From Sphingobacterium alkalisoli (lineage in GTDB: Bacteria > Bacteroidota > Bacteroidia > Sphingobacteriales > Sphingobacteriaceae), in NCBI RefSeq assembly GCF_005049105.1, contig NZ_SUKA01000004.1, positions 310,001 to 374,000 of the forward strand: a stretch of 64,000 bases of DNA, read 5' to 3'. The notes under the pieces are model-generated. The model searched no databases, had not been told where the DNA came from, and was given only the letters and a program-made list of their open reading frames with translations. How positions within the stretch are numbered: position 1 is the stretch's first letter; each line of letters starts with the position of its first letter. Positions 46,362 to 55,559 of this stretch are shown here, in pieces. The translations under genes and the position numbers were made by a program.

Positions 46362-47401
46362 AGCTTCACTTGCCGGATAACGTTCTTCACATTCAGCTCC
46401 ACGATGTCTGTCATCGTTCTACATTTGTGATAATGTTCATTTTCATAAAATACCGCATACCCCTCTCTAAGCTGTTTAATATTTTCCTCCGTCGATAATT
46501 GCTGCGTTTTTGAAGCATCCCGTAGATCTTTAATACGATGACGCTCACTACGTACACGATGTACGATAGAAGAACGTTCTTCCTGCTGGTATTGCGATAC
46601 TGTTTTTTCTGTAAGGTGTTCCATAGATAGTTTGACATATGGAAAATTTTCCTTGAAAAACTGTGGCATATACACTTTGGGATTTCCTTCAAAAAATTGC
46701 TGATCGAAATCGATGGCCCGAATTCGAAATTGGAAGTCATCAAAATCGGGAGTGATTTGCATGACAAAATTATAGGCACGCATATCTCCTAACAAGGAAA
46801 TGATACAGCGTTCGTTAAATTTCACAAACTCTTTGGCAATACGTGTCTGGTTATAATCCGGCGTATGCATCCTCCCCTTGCTAAATAAGTCTCCGGGTAT
46901 ACCTACAATATGTTCTTCTACCAAGGTATCCCGATCGTATATATAGTTCACCTGATTAGGAGACATAATTTCCTCCAATTCCAGCCCATAGATCCGCGAT
47001 GCATCAGCCTGCTTAACGTAGAAATAATCATACACGTCATTCAGGCGATTAATAATCCGGATTCGAAAAGGTCGGGTATTTCCGAAGGCACAATATTCTA
47101 TGCGATCAATAATTTTATGTTCAACAATACGTGTATTTCCCGAGGCTTTAAGTTGCGCGTAAATTATTTTTAGACCATAGTACAACTGGTCTTGAAGATG
47201 AGGAGGATAAAGAGGTGTTTCCCAAAACGTGTCGTTTCCCAACTTATCCATGACAGGCACTGTTTCTTGAAAATTTAACAGATCAAAATACGACATCGGA
47301 AGTTTGCCGTCACGCTGATACAACTTGAGATATTTAAACAATCCTGATCCTACGGGGTAGATCGGCTTTTTTCTAGATATCTTTACATCCTCGACTTCCA
47401 T
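46358..47401 (-). CDS. Conserved protein with a possible kinase-like fold
   Basis: A 347-residue soluble protein that I cannot assign to a named family. The pattern YFYVKQADASRIYGLELEE (Lys130, Glu144), the hinge-like EEHIVGIPGDLF, GDMRAYNFVM (Asp206, Asn211, spaced as in HRDxxxxN or HGDxxxxN) and AIDFDQQF (Asp231/Asp233) follows protein-kinase or APH-type active-site order. The C-terminal 90 residues are helical and charged. I chose the ATG at 47401 over an upstream TTG. Substrate unknown; convergent with ruvC. Confidence 0.5.
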   Translation of the reverse strand: MEVEDVKISRKKPIYPVGSGLFKYLKLYQRDGKLPMSYFDLLNFQETVPVMDKLGNDTFWETPLYPPHLQDQLYYGLKIIYAQLKASGNTRIVEHKIIDRIEYCAFGNTRPFRIRIINRLNDVYDYFYVKQADASRIYGLELEEIMSPNQVNYIYDRDTLVEEHIVGIPGDLFSKGRMHTPDYNQTRIAKEFVKFNERCIISLLGDMRAYNFVMQITPDFDDFQFRIRAIDFDQQFFEGNPKVYMPQFFKENFPYVKLSMEHLTEKTVSQYQQEERSSIVHRVRSERHRIKDLRDASKTQQLSTEENIKQLREGYAVFYENEHYHKCRTMTDIVELNVKNVIRQVKL

Positions 47402-47547
47402 AAAATACAATGAATTAACTAGCCTAAAGATACAACTAATAAACGGATGAGAGGAGGAAATATACTTGTCTCGTAAAAAATTTACAATTTTAAAACGCTT
47501 TTTATACTAAAATAGAAAAGAATTAACAATTTTTGTTATTATTTTTG

Positions 47548-47702
47548 CAAAAATCTTAATGACAAATAAGGTAAAAAACTGGGATAAAAAAGAAGAAGCT
47601 CTCCGGGCGAAGAGCTTCAACGCTAACCAATTATAAACCTATGTTATTTTGAGGGAGTAACATGCATTTTTTTAAGAGATTTTTACCATTTCATCTCTTT
47701 TG
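47548..47702 (+). ncRNA. Candidate small RNA or structured leader
   Basis: A -7 box TATTTTTG (47540-47547) is followed by three stem-loops: GAAGCTCT/AGAGCTTC (47595-47618), ATGTTA/TAACAT (47641-47663) and AAGAGAT/ATCTCTT with trailing T (47674-47702). No frame of useful length is present. The 400-bp gap before the Lrp/AsnC gene is otherwise AT-rich. This would be a ~150-nt RNA; an attenuating leader of the regulator gene is the alternative. Confidence 0.35.
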
Positions 47703-47815
47703 ATAGAACAAATATACGTCAACAAACAATTATTTGCAAATTTTATATGAATTATTTGCAATTTTTTTATACTTTTTAAAAAAAAATAGGATTTTATATA
47801 AAAAAGGCAGTTTTC

Positions 47816-48286
47816 ATGGAAAAAAACTATACAAATTACGATTTAGACAACTTAGATGTCCAAATTTTATCTATTTTAATGGAAGATGCATCAATTCCAT
47901 ATACCGAAATAGCAAAAAAACTCATAGTTTCTGGCGGAACTATACATGTTCGAATGAAAAAGATGGAAGAATTAGGAATAATCCATGGATCAAACCTAAT
48001 TATCAATCCTCAAAAAGTCGGTTTTGATATTACAGCCTTTCTCGGCATCTACTTAGAGAAAGGCTCGCAGTACTCCGACGCTGTCGAACAGTTACGTCAA
48101 GTAAAAGAAGTAGTTGAATTACACTATTGCACGGGTCAGTACAGTATGTTTGCTAAAATAGTCTGTCGTGATACTGCACATCTACGCAAAGTATTAAACG
48201 AAGATATACAGGGATTAAAAGGAATACAGCGTACGGAAACGATCATATCCTTAGAAGAGAGCATAAAAAGACAGATCACGTTATAA
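47816..48286 (+). CDS. Lrp/AsnC family transcriptional regulator
   Basis: A 156-residue regulator with an N-terminal winged HTH (DNLDVQILSILMEDASIPYTEIAKKL and GGTIHVRMKKMEELGII, split by position). The C-terminal AsnC/Lrp ligand-binding domain (about 68-150) contains YCTGQYSMFAKIVCRD. The family senses amino acids and binds DNA as multimers. It ends before a strong terminator that separates it from mutL. Confidence 0.9.
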   Translation: MEKNYTNYDLDNLDVQILSILMEDASIPYTEIAKKLIVSGGTIHVRMKKMEELGIIHGSNLIINPQKVGFDITAFLGIYLEKGSQYSDAVEQLRQVKEVVELHYCTGQYSMFAKIVCRDTAHLRKVLNEDIQGLKGIQRTETIISLEESIKRQITL

Positions 48287-48308
48287 GGTATTTCAAATAC
48301 GCATCAAG

Positions 48309-48364
48309 AACCGTCATGGAACAGTCTGGCTATTGGTCTTCCTGTTAAACATGACGGTTTTTTT
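48309..48364 (+). terminator. Rho-independent terminator with extended hairpin
   Basis: Outer stem AACCGTCATG (48309-48318) pairs with CATGACGGTT (48350-48359). An inner AACAG/CTGTT stem and seven terminal T residues complete it. It separates the Lrp/AsnC gene from mutL. Confidence 0.85.
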
Positions 48365-48366
48365 CG

Positions 48367-48374
48367 TAACTTCG
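48367..48374 (+). promoter_or_regulatory. Promoter-like -7 box of mutL (TAACTTCG)
   Basis: TAACTTCG, one mismatch from TAACTTTG, ends 7 nt before the mutL ATG and directly follows the terminator. It implies a near-leaderless mRNA. Confidence 0.45.
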
Positions 48375-48381
48375 CCATTGT

Positions 48382-50250
48382 ATGTCTGATATTATACAAT
48401 TACTACCAGATTCAGTCGCCAATCAGATTGCCGCCGGAGAAGTCGTTCAGCGGCCCGCTTCAGCAGTTAAAGAGTTGATAGAAAACGCGATCGACGCGAA
48501 GACCGATCGGATCAAACTTATTATTAGGGAAGCGGGAAAAGCCTTGATTCAAGTAATTGATAACGGCTATGGAATGAGCATAACAGACGCGAGAATTTGT
48601 TTTGAGCGACATGCTACAAGTAAAATTCGAAAAGCAGAGGATCTATTTTCCATCCGTACTATGGGTTTTCGTGGTGAAGCTATGGCATCAATTGCCGCTA
48701 TTTCGCAAGTAGAGCTCAAAACCCGTCGTGAAATAGATGAACTCGGGACGATTATACAGATTGAAGGTTCCAAAGTCATCGATCAATATCCTGAATCCTT
48801 ACCCACAGGCACTAGCATTTGTATTAAAAATTTATTTTACAATATTCCCGCTCGACGTAATTTCCTGAAAAGTAATTCGGTCGAGATGCGCCACATTATC
48901 GATGAATTTCAACGCGTTGCACTTGCACACCCTGAAATATTCTTCAGCCTCCACAGTGACGGCAACGAAATTTTTCATTTAACAGCCGGCACCTTAAAAA
49001 ATCGGATTGTTCATCTGTTCGGCAGCAATTACAATCAACGCCTCGTCCCTGTTGAGGAAGAAACTACTATAATTAATGTGAGCGGTTTTGTAGGGAAGCC
49101 CGAATTTGCAAAGAAAACCCGCGGCGAACAGTTTTTCTTTGTTAACAAAAGATTCGTCAAAGACCCCTACCTGCACCACGCTATCATGAATGCCTACGAG
49201 GAAATCTTGCCGGCTGACTCCTATCCGTTATACGTACTTTTTATCGAAATCGATCCCTCAAAAATTGACATCAACGTACATCCTACAAAAACAGAGATCA
49301 AATACGAAGACGAGAAATCAATTTATGCTATTTTAAGATCTGCGGTTAAAAGATCCTTGGGAAGATACAATATTGCCCCTTCCTTAGATTTCAACCAAGA
49401 AAGCAGTTTCACGAATTTCATCACGCAGAAGCCTTTGGACGAGATCCAAATGCCTACTATTTCTTTTAATCCTAATTTTAATCCGTTTGAATCAGATCAA
49501 CCAGCTACAACTTCTCGATCAAGTAGTTATGCTGCCGGATTAGAAAAAAAAACCGGGATACCTCAGAATTGGGATACGCTTTATCAGATAACCGAACAAG
49601 AATCTGCGGAACAACTTCCATTGCTTCCTTTTGATAGCGATCCATCTGACAATAAGAACATAGTAAAATCAGAAAGCAGAAAGCAATTTTTCCAAATTCA
49701 CAACCGCTATGTCGTTTCTCAAATTCACTCAGGCTTCCTATTGATTGATCAACAGGCGGCACACGAACGCATCCTATTTGAGCAATACAAAGAACAACTG
49801 GATAATAACAAAGGATCAAGTCAGCAAAGCCTGTTCCCTCAAACGGTAGAACTCAGCATCGGAGATTTCGAATTGATGACTGATATCCTACCCGAGCTAC
49901 ATACATTAGGCTTTCAGCTGAGACCTTTCGGAAAAACTACGTATATTGTGGATGGAATTCCTGCAGATTTGGGCAACAATGTAAATGAAGGTAAAATTAT
50001 TGAGCAACTTTTGGAAGATTTTAAAAATAACAAATCTGAATTAAAGCTTAACAAAAGAGAAAATCTAGCCCGTAGCCTAGCAAAAAGTGCAGCGTTGAAA
50101 AGTGGGACTACCCTCGACAACGAATCTATGGCAGATCTAATCGATAGATTATTTGCATGTGAAAGTCCAAATATATCCGTTCATGGAAAACCAACGTTGA
50201 TAACATATAGCTTACAAGAACTTATGGAACGATTTGACAAAATACAATAG
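48382..50250 (+). CDS. mutL: DNA mismatch repair protein MutL
   Basis: A 622-residue MutL. Its N-terminal GHKL ATPase has ELIENAIDA (31-39), DNGYGMS and FRGEAMASI, then a transducer domain, a variable Ser/Thr/Gln linker (about 345-430) and a C-terminal dimerisation domain. Where endonuclease-type MutL proteins carry DQHAxxERxxxxE, this one has DQQAAHERILFE (456-467). The later CPHGRP element is SVHGKP (599-604). MutL coordinates repair after MutS. It is followed by a leader repeat and rhomboid genes. Confidence 0.93.
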   Translation: MSDIIQLLPDSVANQIAAGEVVQRPASAVKELIENAIDAKTDRIKLIIREAGKALIQVIDNGYGMSITDARICFERHATSKIRKAEDLFSIRTMGFRGEAMASIAAISQVELKTRREIDELGTIIQIEGSKVIDQYPESLPTGTSICIKNLFYNIPARRNFLKSNSVEMRHIIDEFQRVALAHPEIFFSLHSDGNEIFHLTAGTLKNRIVHLFGSNYNQRLVPVEEETTIINVSGFVGKPEFAKKTRGEQFFFVNKRFVKDPYLHHAIMNAYEEILPADSYPLYVLFIEIDPSKIDINVHPTKTEIKYEDEKSIYAILRSAVKRSLGRYNIAPSLDFNQESSFTNFITQKPLDEIQMPTISFNPNFNPFESDQPATTSRSSSYAAGLEKKTGIPQNWDTLYQITEQESAEQLPLLPFDSDPSDNKNIVKSESRKQFFQIHNRYVVSQIHSGFLLIDQQAAHERILFEQYKEQLDNNKGSSQQSLFPQTVELSIGDFELMTDILPELHTLGFQLRPFGKTTYIVDGIPADLGNNVNEGKIIEQLLEDFKNNKSELKLNKRENLARSLAKSAALKSGTTLDNESMADLIDRLFACESPNISVHGKPTLITYSLQELMERFDKIQ

Positions 50251-50283
50251 AAAACTATACTTTATATGAAATCCATGGTTGCC

Positions 50284-50393
50284 AAACGCGAATGACCACG
50301 AAGTAGCATGAGTACATTTGAAAAATTAAAATACGGCACGAATAATATAATCTGGATACATATAAACATTAAAAGACAAGTTATTTACATATG
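50284..50393 (+). repeat. Leader repeat copy 3 (before rhomboid gene)
   Basis: Matches 16420-16510 with blocks GAATGACCACGAAGTAGCAT and AAATACGGCACGAATAATAT, then a diverged tail ending CATATGAA at the start codon. An AAAACTATA...ATATGAAAT block just upstream (50251-50272) also recurs before copy 1. Confidence 0.78.
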
Positions 50394-51110
50394 AATAATC
50401 TATTTTCAAACTTAACACCGGTTGTAAAAAACCTACTTATTATAAATATAATCTGTTTCGTAGGATCGATGATTTTCCAACCGGCGAACAGAATTTTTGG
50501 GGTATACTATCCCGACTCACCATTTTTTAAAATATGGCAGCCTATTACATACATGTTTATGCACGACAACCGCGGGCTTTTTCATATTTTTTTCAATATG
50601 TTTGCGTTGGTCATGTTTGGATCTATTATAGAGCGGATATTTGGCTCAAAACGATTTCTGAAATATTACATCATTTGTGGACTCGGCGCATTGGTTCTCC
50701 AATACGGTGTACAAGCCTTTGAAATACACCAGATCACCGGATCTATACGCGCAGGAGAATTTTTGCAATTTGATTATAGCGAAGAGAAATGGTTCACCAA
50801 TTTGCCCATCTCGCAATCTGACTTTGACACCCTAGCCTCCATTTACCGTACTTCGACAGTCGGCGCATCGGGTGCAATCTTTGGGTTGCTGCTCGCATTC
50901 GCCTATTTATTTCCTAATATGCCGTTATATCTTATGTTTATTCCGGTACCAATTAAAGCGAAGTATTTCGTGGGGGTATACTTGTTAATTGAAATATATT
51001 TAGGTTTCACCCAACCAGGGTCTTCTATTGCGCATCTTGCTCACGTAAGTGGGGCGCTATTTGGCTTTATCCTAATAAAAATTTGGGGAATAAAAAGAGG
51101 TTATTATTAA
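50391..51110 (+). CDS. Rhomboid intramembrane serine protease
   Basis: A 239-residue protein with six membrane helices. The helix-2 HIFFN (His65, Asn69) supplies the oxyanion residues, with the nucleophile Ser160 in VGASGAIFGL and the base His218 in AHLAHVSGALFG. All hallmarks of an active rhomboid are present. Its substrate is unknown. A rhomboid-like gene lacking these residues follows immediately on the same strand, and both are downstream of mutL. Confidence 0.9.
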   Translation: MNNLFSNLTPVVKNLLIINIICFVGSMIFQPANRIFGVYYPDSPFFKIWQPITYMFMHDNRGLFHIFFNMFALVMFGSIIERIFGSKRFLKYYIICGLGALVLQYGVQAFEIHQITGSIRAGEFLQFDYSEEKWFTNLPISQSDFDTLASIYRTSTVGASGAIFGLLLAFAYLFPNMPLYLMFIPVPIKAKYFVGVYLLIEIYLGFTQPGSSIAHLAHVSGALFGFILIKIWGIKRGYY

Positions 51111-51133
51111 TAGTGCGTAAAAAAAATAAACAG

Positions 51134-52012
51134 ATGAAAGAGAATGTCTTAAAATCCTTTTGGAGAGACACCTATGCCACCTCTTCTCCTATTCCGTATA
51201 TCATTACCATACAGGTTATATTATTTGTATTGACCCATGTCATCGATCTACTCAGTTTTTCGGATATCGTTTCGAGCGATTTATATGAGGTCGTCGTGTC
51301 TAAGCTTAGTCTTCCGGCATCATTTTCGGATTTTTTAGCACAACCCTGGTCGTTCATTACACATCCTTTTATTTATAGGGGGTTATTCAATATAATTTTT
51401 GATTGCTTGTGGTTATATTGGTTTGGAAACATATTTTTAACATTCCTCAATAGAAGACAATTTCTATTTATTTTCATCGGCGGACTGTTGCTGGGAGGTT
51501 TAGCTTATTTACTATTTGGGAATGTTCCTTTTTTAGTAGATAATACCGCAACCCATTTCAGCACCAATGCACTCGGTCTCGCGGCCATCATCAGTGCCAC
51601 AGCGTTATTATTACCTACATATGAAATCCGGCTTTTTATTATCGGTAATATTAGGCTCCGTACAATAGGCATTATCTATCTCGGTCTGCAATTTGGAATT
51701 TATGCCATCTCCAATCGACCAGCTGCGATAGCATATTTGGGTATGATTTTATTTGGTTTAGTATGGATGCGGGAATTAAAAAGAGGCCATGATTGGAGTA
51801 GTTTTTTTTATAAAAAGTTTACGCGACGTCACTTAAAGGTTGTCCATAAGAACGAAAACACAAACATACCCCTACAAAAGAAACAACATTCGGAAATACC
51901 CAACCAGGAAACTATAGACGAAATATTGGATAAAATTTCAATGAGCGGTTACGAAAGCCTAACTTCTCGTGAAAAAGAAATATTATTCAAAGCAAGTAAG
52001 CAAGATCAATAA
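51134..52012 (+). CDS. Rhomboid-like protein lacking catalytic residues
   Basis: A 292-residue protein with rhomboid topology: six membrane helices and the helix-1/2 loop (WSFITHPFIYRGLFNIIFD). The Gly-x-Ser-Gly site reads STNALGLAA and the helix-6 His region reads AAIAYLGMILFG. Ser and His are both absent, so it cannot be a standard serine protease. The C-terminal 35 residues (ETIDEILDKISMSGYESL) are a soluble tail found on Bacteroidota rhomboids. I chose the ATG at 51134, since the upstream frame runs through the preceding gene. It probably partners the active rhomboid. Confidence 0.78.
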   Translation: MKENVLKSFWRDTYATSSPIPYIITIQVILFVLTHVIDLLSFSDIVSSDLYEVVVSKLSLPASFSDFLAQPWSFITHPFIYRGLFNIIFDCLWLYWFGNIFLTFLNRRQFLFIFIGGLLLGGLAYLLFGNVPFLVDNTATHFSTNALGLAAIISATALLLPTYEIRLFIIGNIRLRTIGIIYLGLQFGIYAISNRPAAIAYLGMILFGLVWMRELKRGHDWSSFFYKKFTRRHLKVVHKNENTNIPLQKKQHSEIPNQETIDEILDKISMSGYESLTSREKEILFKASKQDQ

Positions 52013-53124
52013 TGTCGAAAAGAAAAGTTTTTCATCAAAAGCTCGGTTTTTTCAGTCGATCAATTTTTATTGCTAACGTATTAGCAGTAACAGCATTGCT
52101 ATTAAGCTATTCCGCTGCCTATATTGATCCACAGTCATTTTGGCCAATTGCGTTCTTCGGCTTAGGTTACCTACCTATTTTGCTAATTAGCGTAGGATTT
52201 GTTTTTTACTGGCTTATACGCAAACCTCGCTATGCATTATTAAGTTTGGCTCCCATACTGATCGGCTGGAATTTGATGAGCAAACACATTAATTTCAAGA
52301 ACAAAAATGACAAAATAATCCTTAAAGTGGAGAGCGATCTTCGTATAATGAGCTTTAATGTCCATTTGTTTCAGAAAACGAACAATAATAAAGAGACCTT
52401 CAAAACAGAAGCTATTGAACTAATGAACACAGTCAATCCAGACATCGTGTGTTTTCAGGAGTTTTACAGCAAAATAAAAGGAAGTGAGCAATTTACGAAG
52501 AAACTGAAGGAGGAAGGTAATTTTGAGGGGTATTACTTCGAACCCGCTTCAAAAAATGACCATGAAGGATATGGCCAAGCCATCTTTTCCAAATATCCTA
52601 TTATAAATCACGGTACGATACTGCAAAATGAATATGGCATCAATCGCATTATCTTTGTGGATGTACGTCGGGAAATTGACACCTTACGTATCTACAATGT
52701 GCATCTACGCTCCTTTGCCCTACAAGATGAGGATAAAGAATTTATTCAAAAACCAACCGGGCAAAAAGTAAAAAATGAGGAAACAACAAAGCGTGTAGGA
52801 AGAAAGTTGAAGCAAGCTTTTACACATAGGAGTGAACAGGCAAAATCACTTCGCGCGCATATTGAAATGTCACCTTACCCTAGTATTGTAATGGGAGACT
52901 TTAATGACACCCCGATGTCTTATAGTGTAAACATAGTCGGAAAAAACATGAATAATGCTTTTCAGGAAAAGGGCTTTGGATGGGGTGTAACACATTATGC
53001 CATGCTTCCCATATTCCAAATAGACTATATTCTGTGTGACAAAAGATTCACGATAGATAATTACGGCATTTTGAAGGAACGATTTTCAGACCATTACCCA
53101 ATTTGGGCTGATGTTAATTTCTAG
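52012..53124 (+). CDS. Membrane-anchored endonuclease/exonuclease/phosphatase-fold protein
   Basis: A 370-residue protein with about three N-terminal membrane helices (about 15-90) and an EEP domain. Visible motifs are RIMSFNVHLF, VCFQEFYS (Glu), the central NVHLRS, GDFNDTP and SDHYPIWADV with the terminal Asp-His pair. The family includes DNases, lipid and sugar phosphatases, and phosphodiesterases, so the substrate is open. Start and stop overlap the preceding gene by one base (TAATG). It converges on the CtpA-type gene with 11-bp overlap. Confidence 0.84.
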   Translation: MSKRKVFHQKLGFFSRSIFIANVLAVTALLLSYSAAYIDPQSFWPIAFFGLGYLPILLISVGFVFYWLIRKPRYALLSLAPILIGWNLMSKHINFKNKNDKIILKVESDLRIMSFNVHLFQKTNNNKETFKTEAIELMNTVNPDIVCFQEFYSKIKGSEQFTKKLKEEGNFEGYYFEPASKNDHEGYGQAIFSKYPIINHGTILQNEYGINRIIFVDVRREIDTLRIYNVHLRSFALQDEDKEFIQKPTGQKVKNEETTKRVGRKLKQAFTHRSEQAKSLRAHIEMSPYPSIVMGDFNDTPMSYSVNIVGKNMNNAFQEKGFGWGVTHYAMLPIFQIDYILCDKRFTIDNYGILKERFSDHYPIWADVNF

Positions 53125-54727
53125 CCAAATCGGTTGCAGTCAATATACGGACGGCCTGTTCGACGTATTCGTCATACCTGTTCTTAACTTTGAAATACGC
53201 CTCTCGTCCAAAATAATATCGGCCAACTATTGCTTCCATATCAGATTGGATAAGTCCCAACAAATCTCGTCCTTTGTTATTATCGATCAATATATCTCTA
53301 TCCTTCAAATAGTCTAAAAAAGCATTATATTCCTGTTGCGGCAAATGGTACCCCTGCAAGAAATTTTCAATAGAGTAGGCAGGAAGCTTCTTTGTAAAAC
53401 GCTCATAGACAAACTGCTCCAAATAACTCGATTGGGTTATCTGTTGGTACAATACACTGACAGCATTCGAATCAACAGCAATTTCGACATCCGGACTGAT
53501 CCCCCCACCACTAAGTAGTTCTCTTCCGGCCAAGGTTTTGTATATTTGTGCGTGCGCAAAGGTGGTATCCAATACCCACAATCCATTGTACATACTTGAA
53601 TAGTCAATCATATTTGACCAGTTGGCTGTATATTTCTTCTGAATACTTCTACCCAACGGCGTATAGTATCTCGATATACTCAGGTTCACCCGAGATCCAT
53701 CGGAGAAATCAAATTGTTCCTGCACAATCCCCTTTCCGTAAGAACGTCTTCCGACTATCGTGCCTCTATCCCAATCTTGTATAGCTCCTGCTACAATTTC
53801 AGAAGCTGAAGCAGTCAACTCATTTATGAGGACAACTAATTTACCATCTGCATAATTTCCCTTTCCGTCCGAAAAGTACTCTCTCTTTTCTTCATGTGCA
53901 CCCCTTGTATACACTAATACCTTCTGCTCATTAAAGAACTCACTCGCCAATCGAATAGCGACGTGAAAGTATCCGCCGCCATTATCCCGAAGATCGAGAA
54001 TAAGATTTTGAGCGCCCTGCTTTTTTAGTGCTGTTATGGATTTCTTAAAATCTTCCGCAGTCTTTAATCCAAATCGACGTATCTTAATGTATCCCACAGT
54101 CGGTTTGATGAGATAGGCTACATCGATAGAACTCACACTTACTTGGTCCCTTATAACTTGATAAGGAGATGGCGTTAACGCGCTATCACGAATTATATGC
54201 AGTTTTACACCCGAACCTTTCTTTCCACGTATCAGCCTATCAACAACTTTTTGTGCGATATTTCTGCCCGAAACTTGAGTTGAATCTATGGTAATGATAC
54301 GATCCCCAACTTTCAGACCCGCCTTTTCTGACGGTCCATTGGTAATAAGTCCGACAACCAGCAGCGTGTCATTTAAGTTGAAATATTCCAGACCTATCCC
54401 TTCAAATGTACCTTCCAGCGCTTCGCTTTGCGCTTTAGATTCATTCGGCAAAAGATAATTTGAAAAAGGATCCAAATGTGATACGATGTGATTAATGGCG
54501 CCGTTCTGAAGCGAATCCAAATTAAGACTATCGACATAGGCATTGGAAAGCAGATCCAACACCTGCTGAATCTTGTACGAATTGTCTGATAAACCAATAG
54601 GAACTAACGAACTACTTGGGTTTTTACCTTGTTGATCGGCATAATTTTGCCCCAAGATAAGCCCAAGCAATAAAGTAGCTGCGTAGGTTGCTGCCACAAA
54701 TATATTACGTCTAGTACCGTTCTGCAT
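53114..54727 (-). CDS. S41-family C-terminal processing protease (CtpA-type)
   Basis: A 537-residue protease with an N-terminal membrane anchor (about 8-28), a PDZ domain (about 95-185, NGPSEKAGLKVGDRI) and an S41 catalytic domain. Ser309 lies in ELTASASEI and Lys332 in RRSYGKGIVQ. The C-terminal ~170 residues are a helical extension. Such proteases trim periplasmic proteins. I chose the ATG at 54727 over a TTG 17 codons upstream. Confidence 0.9.
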   Translation of the reverse strand: MQNGTRRNIFVAATYAATLLLGLILGQNYADQQGKNPSSSLVPIGLSDNSYKIQQVLDLLSNAYVDSLNLDSLQNGAINHIVSHLDPFSNYLLPNESKAQSEALEGTFEGIGLEYFNLNDTLLVVGLITNGPSEKAGLKVGDRIITIDSTQVSGRNIAQKVVDRLIRGKKGSGVKLHIIRDSALTPSPYQVIRDQVSVSSIDVAYLIKPTVGYIKIRRFGLKTAEDFKKSITALKKQGAQNLILDLRDNGGGYFHVAIRLASEFFNEQKVLVYTRGAHEEKREYFSDGKGNYADGKLVVLINELTASASEIVAGAIQDWDRGTIVGRRSYGKGIVQEQFDFSDGSRVNLSISRYYTPLGRSIQKKYTANWSNMIDYSSMYNGLWVLDTTFAHAQIYKTLAGRELLSGGGISPDVEIAVDSNAVSVLYQQITQSSYLEQFVYERFTKKLPAYSIENFLQGYHLPQQEYNAFLDYLKDRDILIDNNKGRDLLGLIQSDMEAIVGRYYFGREAYFKVKNRYDEYVEQAVRILTATDLARN

Positions 54728-54870
54728 GTAAACAAATGAGATTGTAAAAGTAATCAGTAATTTTAATTTCTTCAGCAAGATTAACTAACTTTATCCTACA
54801 AAATGAGTTCCAAATTATTTTCGCGAAGCGATAGTTTCGGAATATTAAAAAAATAATCAAACAACGATAC

Positions 54871-55440
54871 GTGCACGAGATAGAACCCTATTACAACTGG
54901 CGCCATGATTACATTTCATCGGAGGATGAGCGTTCACCTTTTTATGGAACAGTTCATAATGAATTTGAATACGACAAACAGATTTATAACTTTTTATTAC
55001 ATCCGCAATGGGATCATTTTGGGTCGCAGACCCTTTATCTAAAAATTATTTATGTGGATTACGATCGTGGATATACTGTGATTGAGTTAATTGGCGAATG
55101 GAATGACACGATTTACAATGATGTGATGACGCTTAAACGGGAAGTTATAGACCTCATGATAGGGGAAGGCATTACCAAATTTCTGCTCATCGGTGAAAAT
55201 GTTCTTAATTTTCATGCTTCGGACGATTCGTATTACGAAGAATGGTTTCAGGACATTGAAGATGGTTGGATCGCCGGTCTTAACTTTAGAGCACATGTGA
55301 TTGAGGAATTTAAGACCCATAATATTGATTACTATATCAACTTTGGAGGTGTATTTGACCAAATGCCTTGGCGCACTTTGAAGCCCAAACAGCTCTATCA
55401 CCACGTTAATGAACAGCTCTCCAAACGCCTTGGCACATAA
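54871..55440 (+). CDS. Conserved hypothetical protein
   Basis: A 189-residue, acidic, aromatic-rich soluble protein starting with GTG (MHEIEPYYNWRHDYISSEDE). No signal peptide, membrane span or known catalytic motif is seen. The alternating strand/helix pattern (YLKIIYVDYDRGYTVIELIGEW, split by position) suggests a compact alpha/beta fold. It lies between the CtpA-type protease (divergent) and fumC, with 119 bp before the latter. Confidence 0.65.
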   Translation: MHEIEPYYNWRHDYISSEDERSPFYGTVHNEFEYDKQIYNFLLHPQWDHFGSQTLYLKIIYVDYDRGYTVIELIGEWNDTIYNDVMTLKREVIDLMIGEGITKFLLIGENVLNFHASDDSYYEEWFQDIEDGWIAGLNFRAHVIEEFKTHNIDYYINFGGVFDQMPWRTLKPKQLYHHVNEQLSKRLGT

Positions 55441-55474
55441 TTCACTATTCTCTATGTTTGTGTTTTGAATTCAG

Positions 55475-55482
55475 TAACTTTG
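55475..55482 (+). promoter_or_regulatory. Bacteroidota -7 promoter element of fumC (TAACTTTG)
   Basis: TAACTTTG is a full match to the -7 consensus. A TTTG lies 14 bp upstream. It is 77 nt before the fumC start. Confidence 0.6.
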
Positions 55483-55559
55483 TGTTAATATTATATCTAA
55501 TACTGTTGGATCGTAAACGACAAAAAAATTTTTGACTTTTTACTTTTTACTTAAAACAT

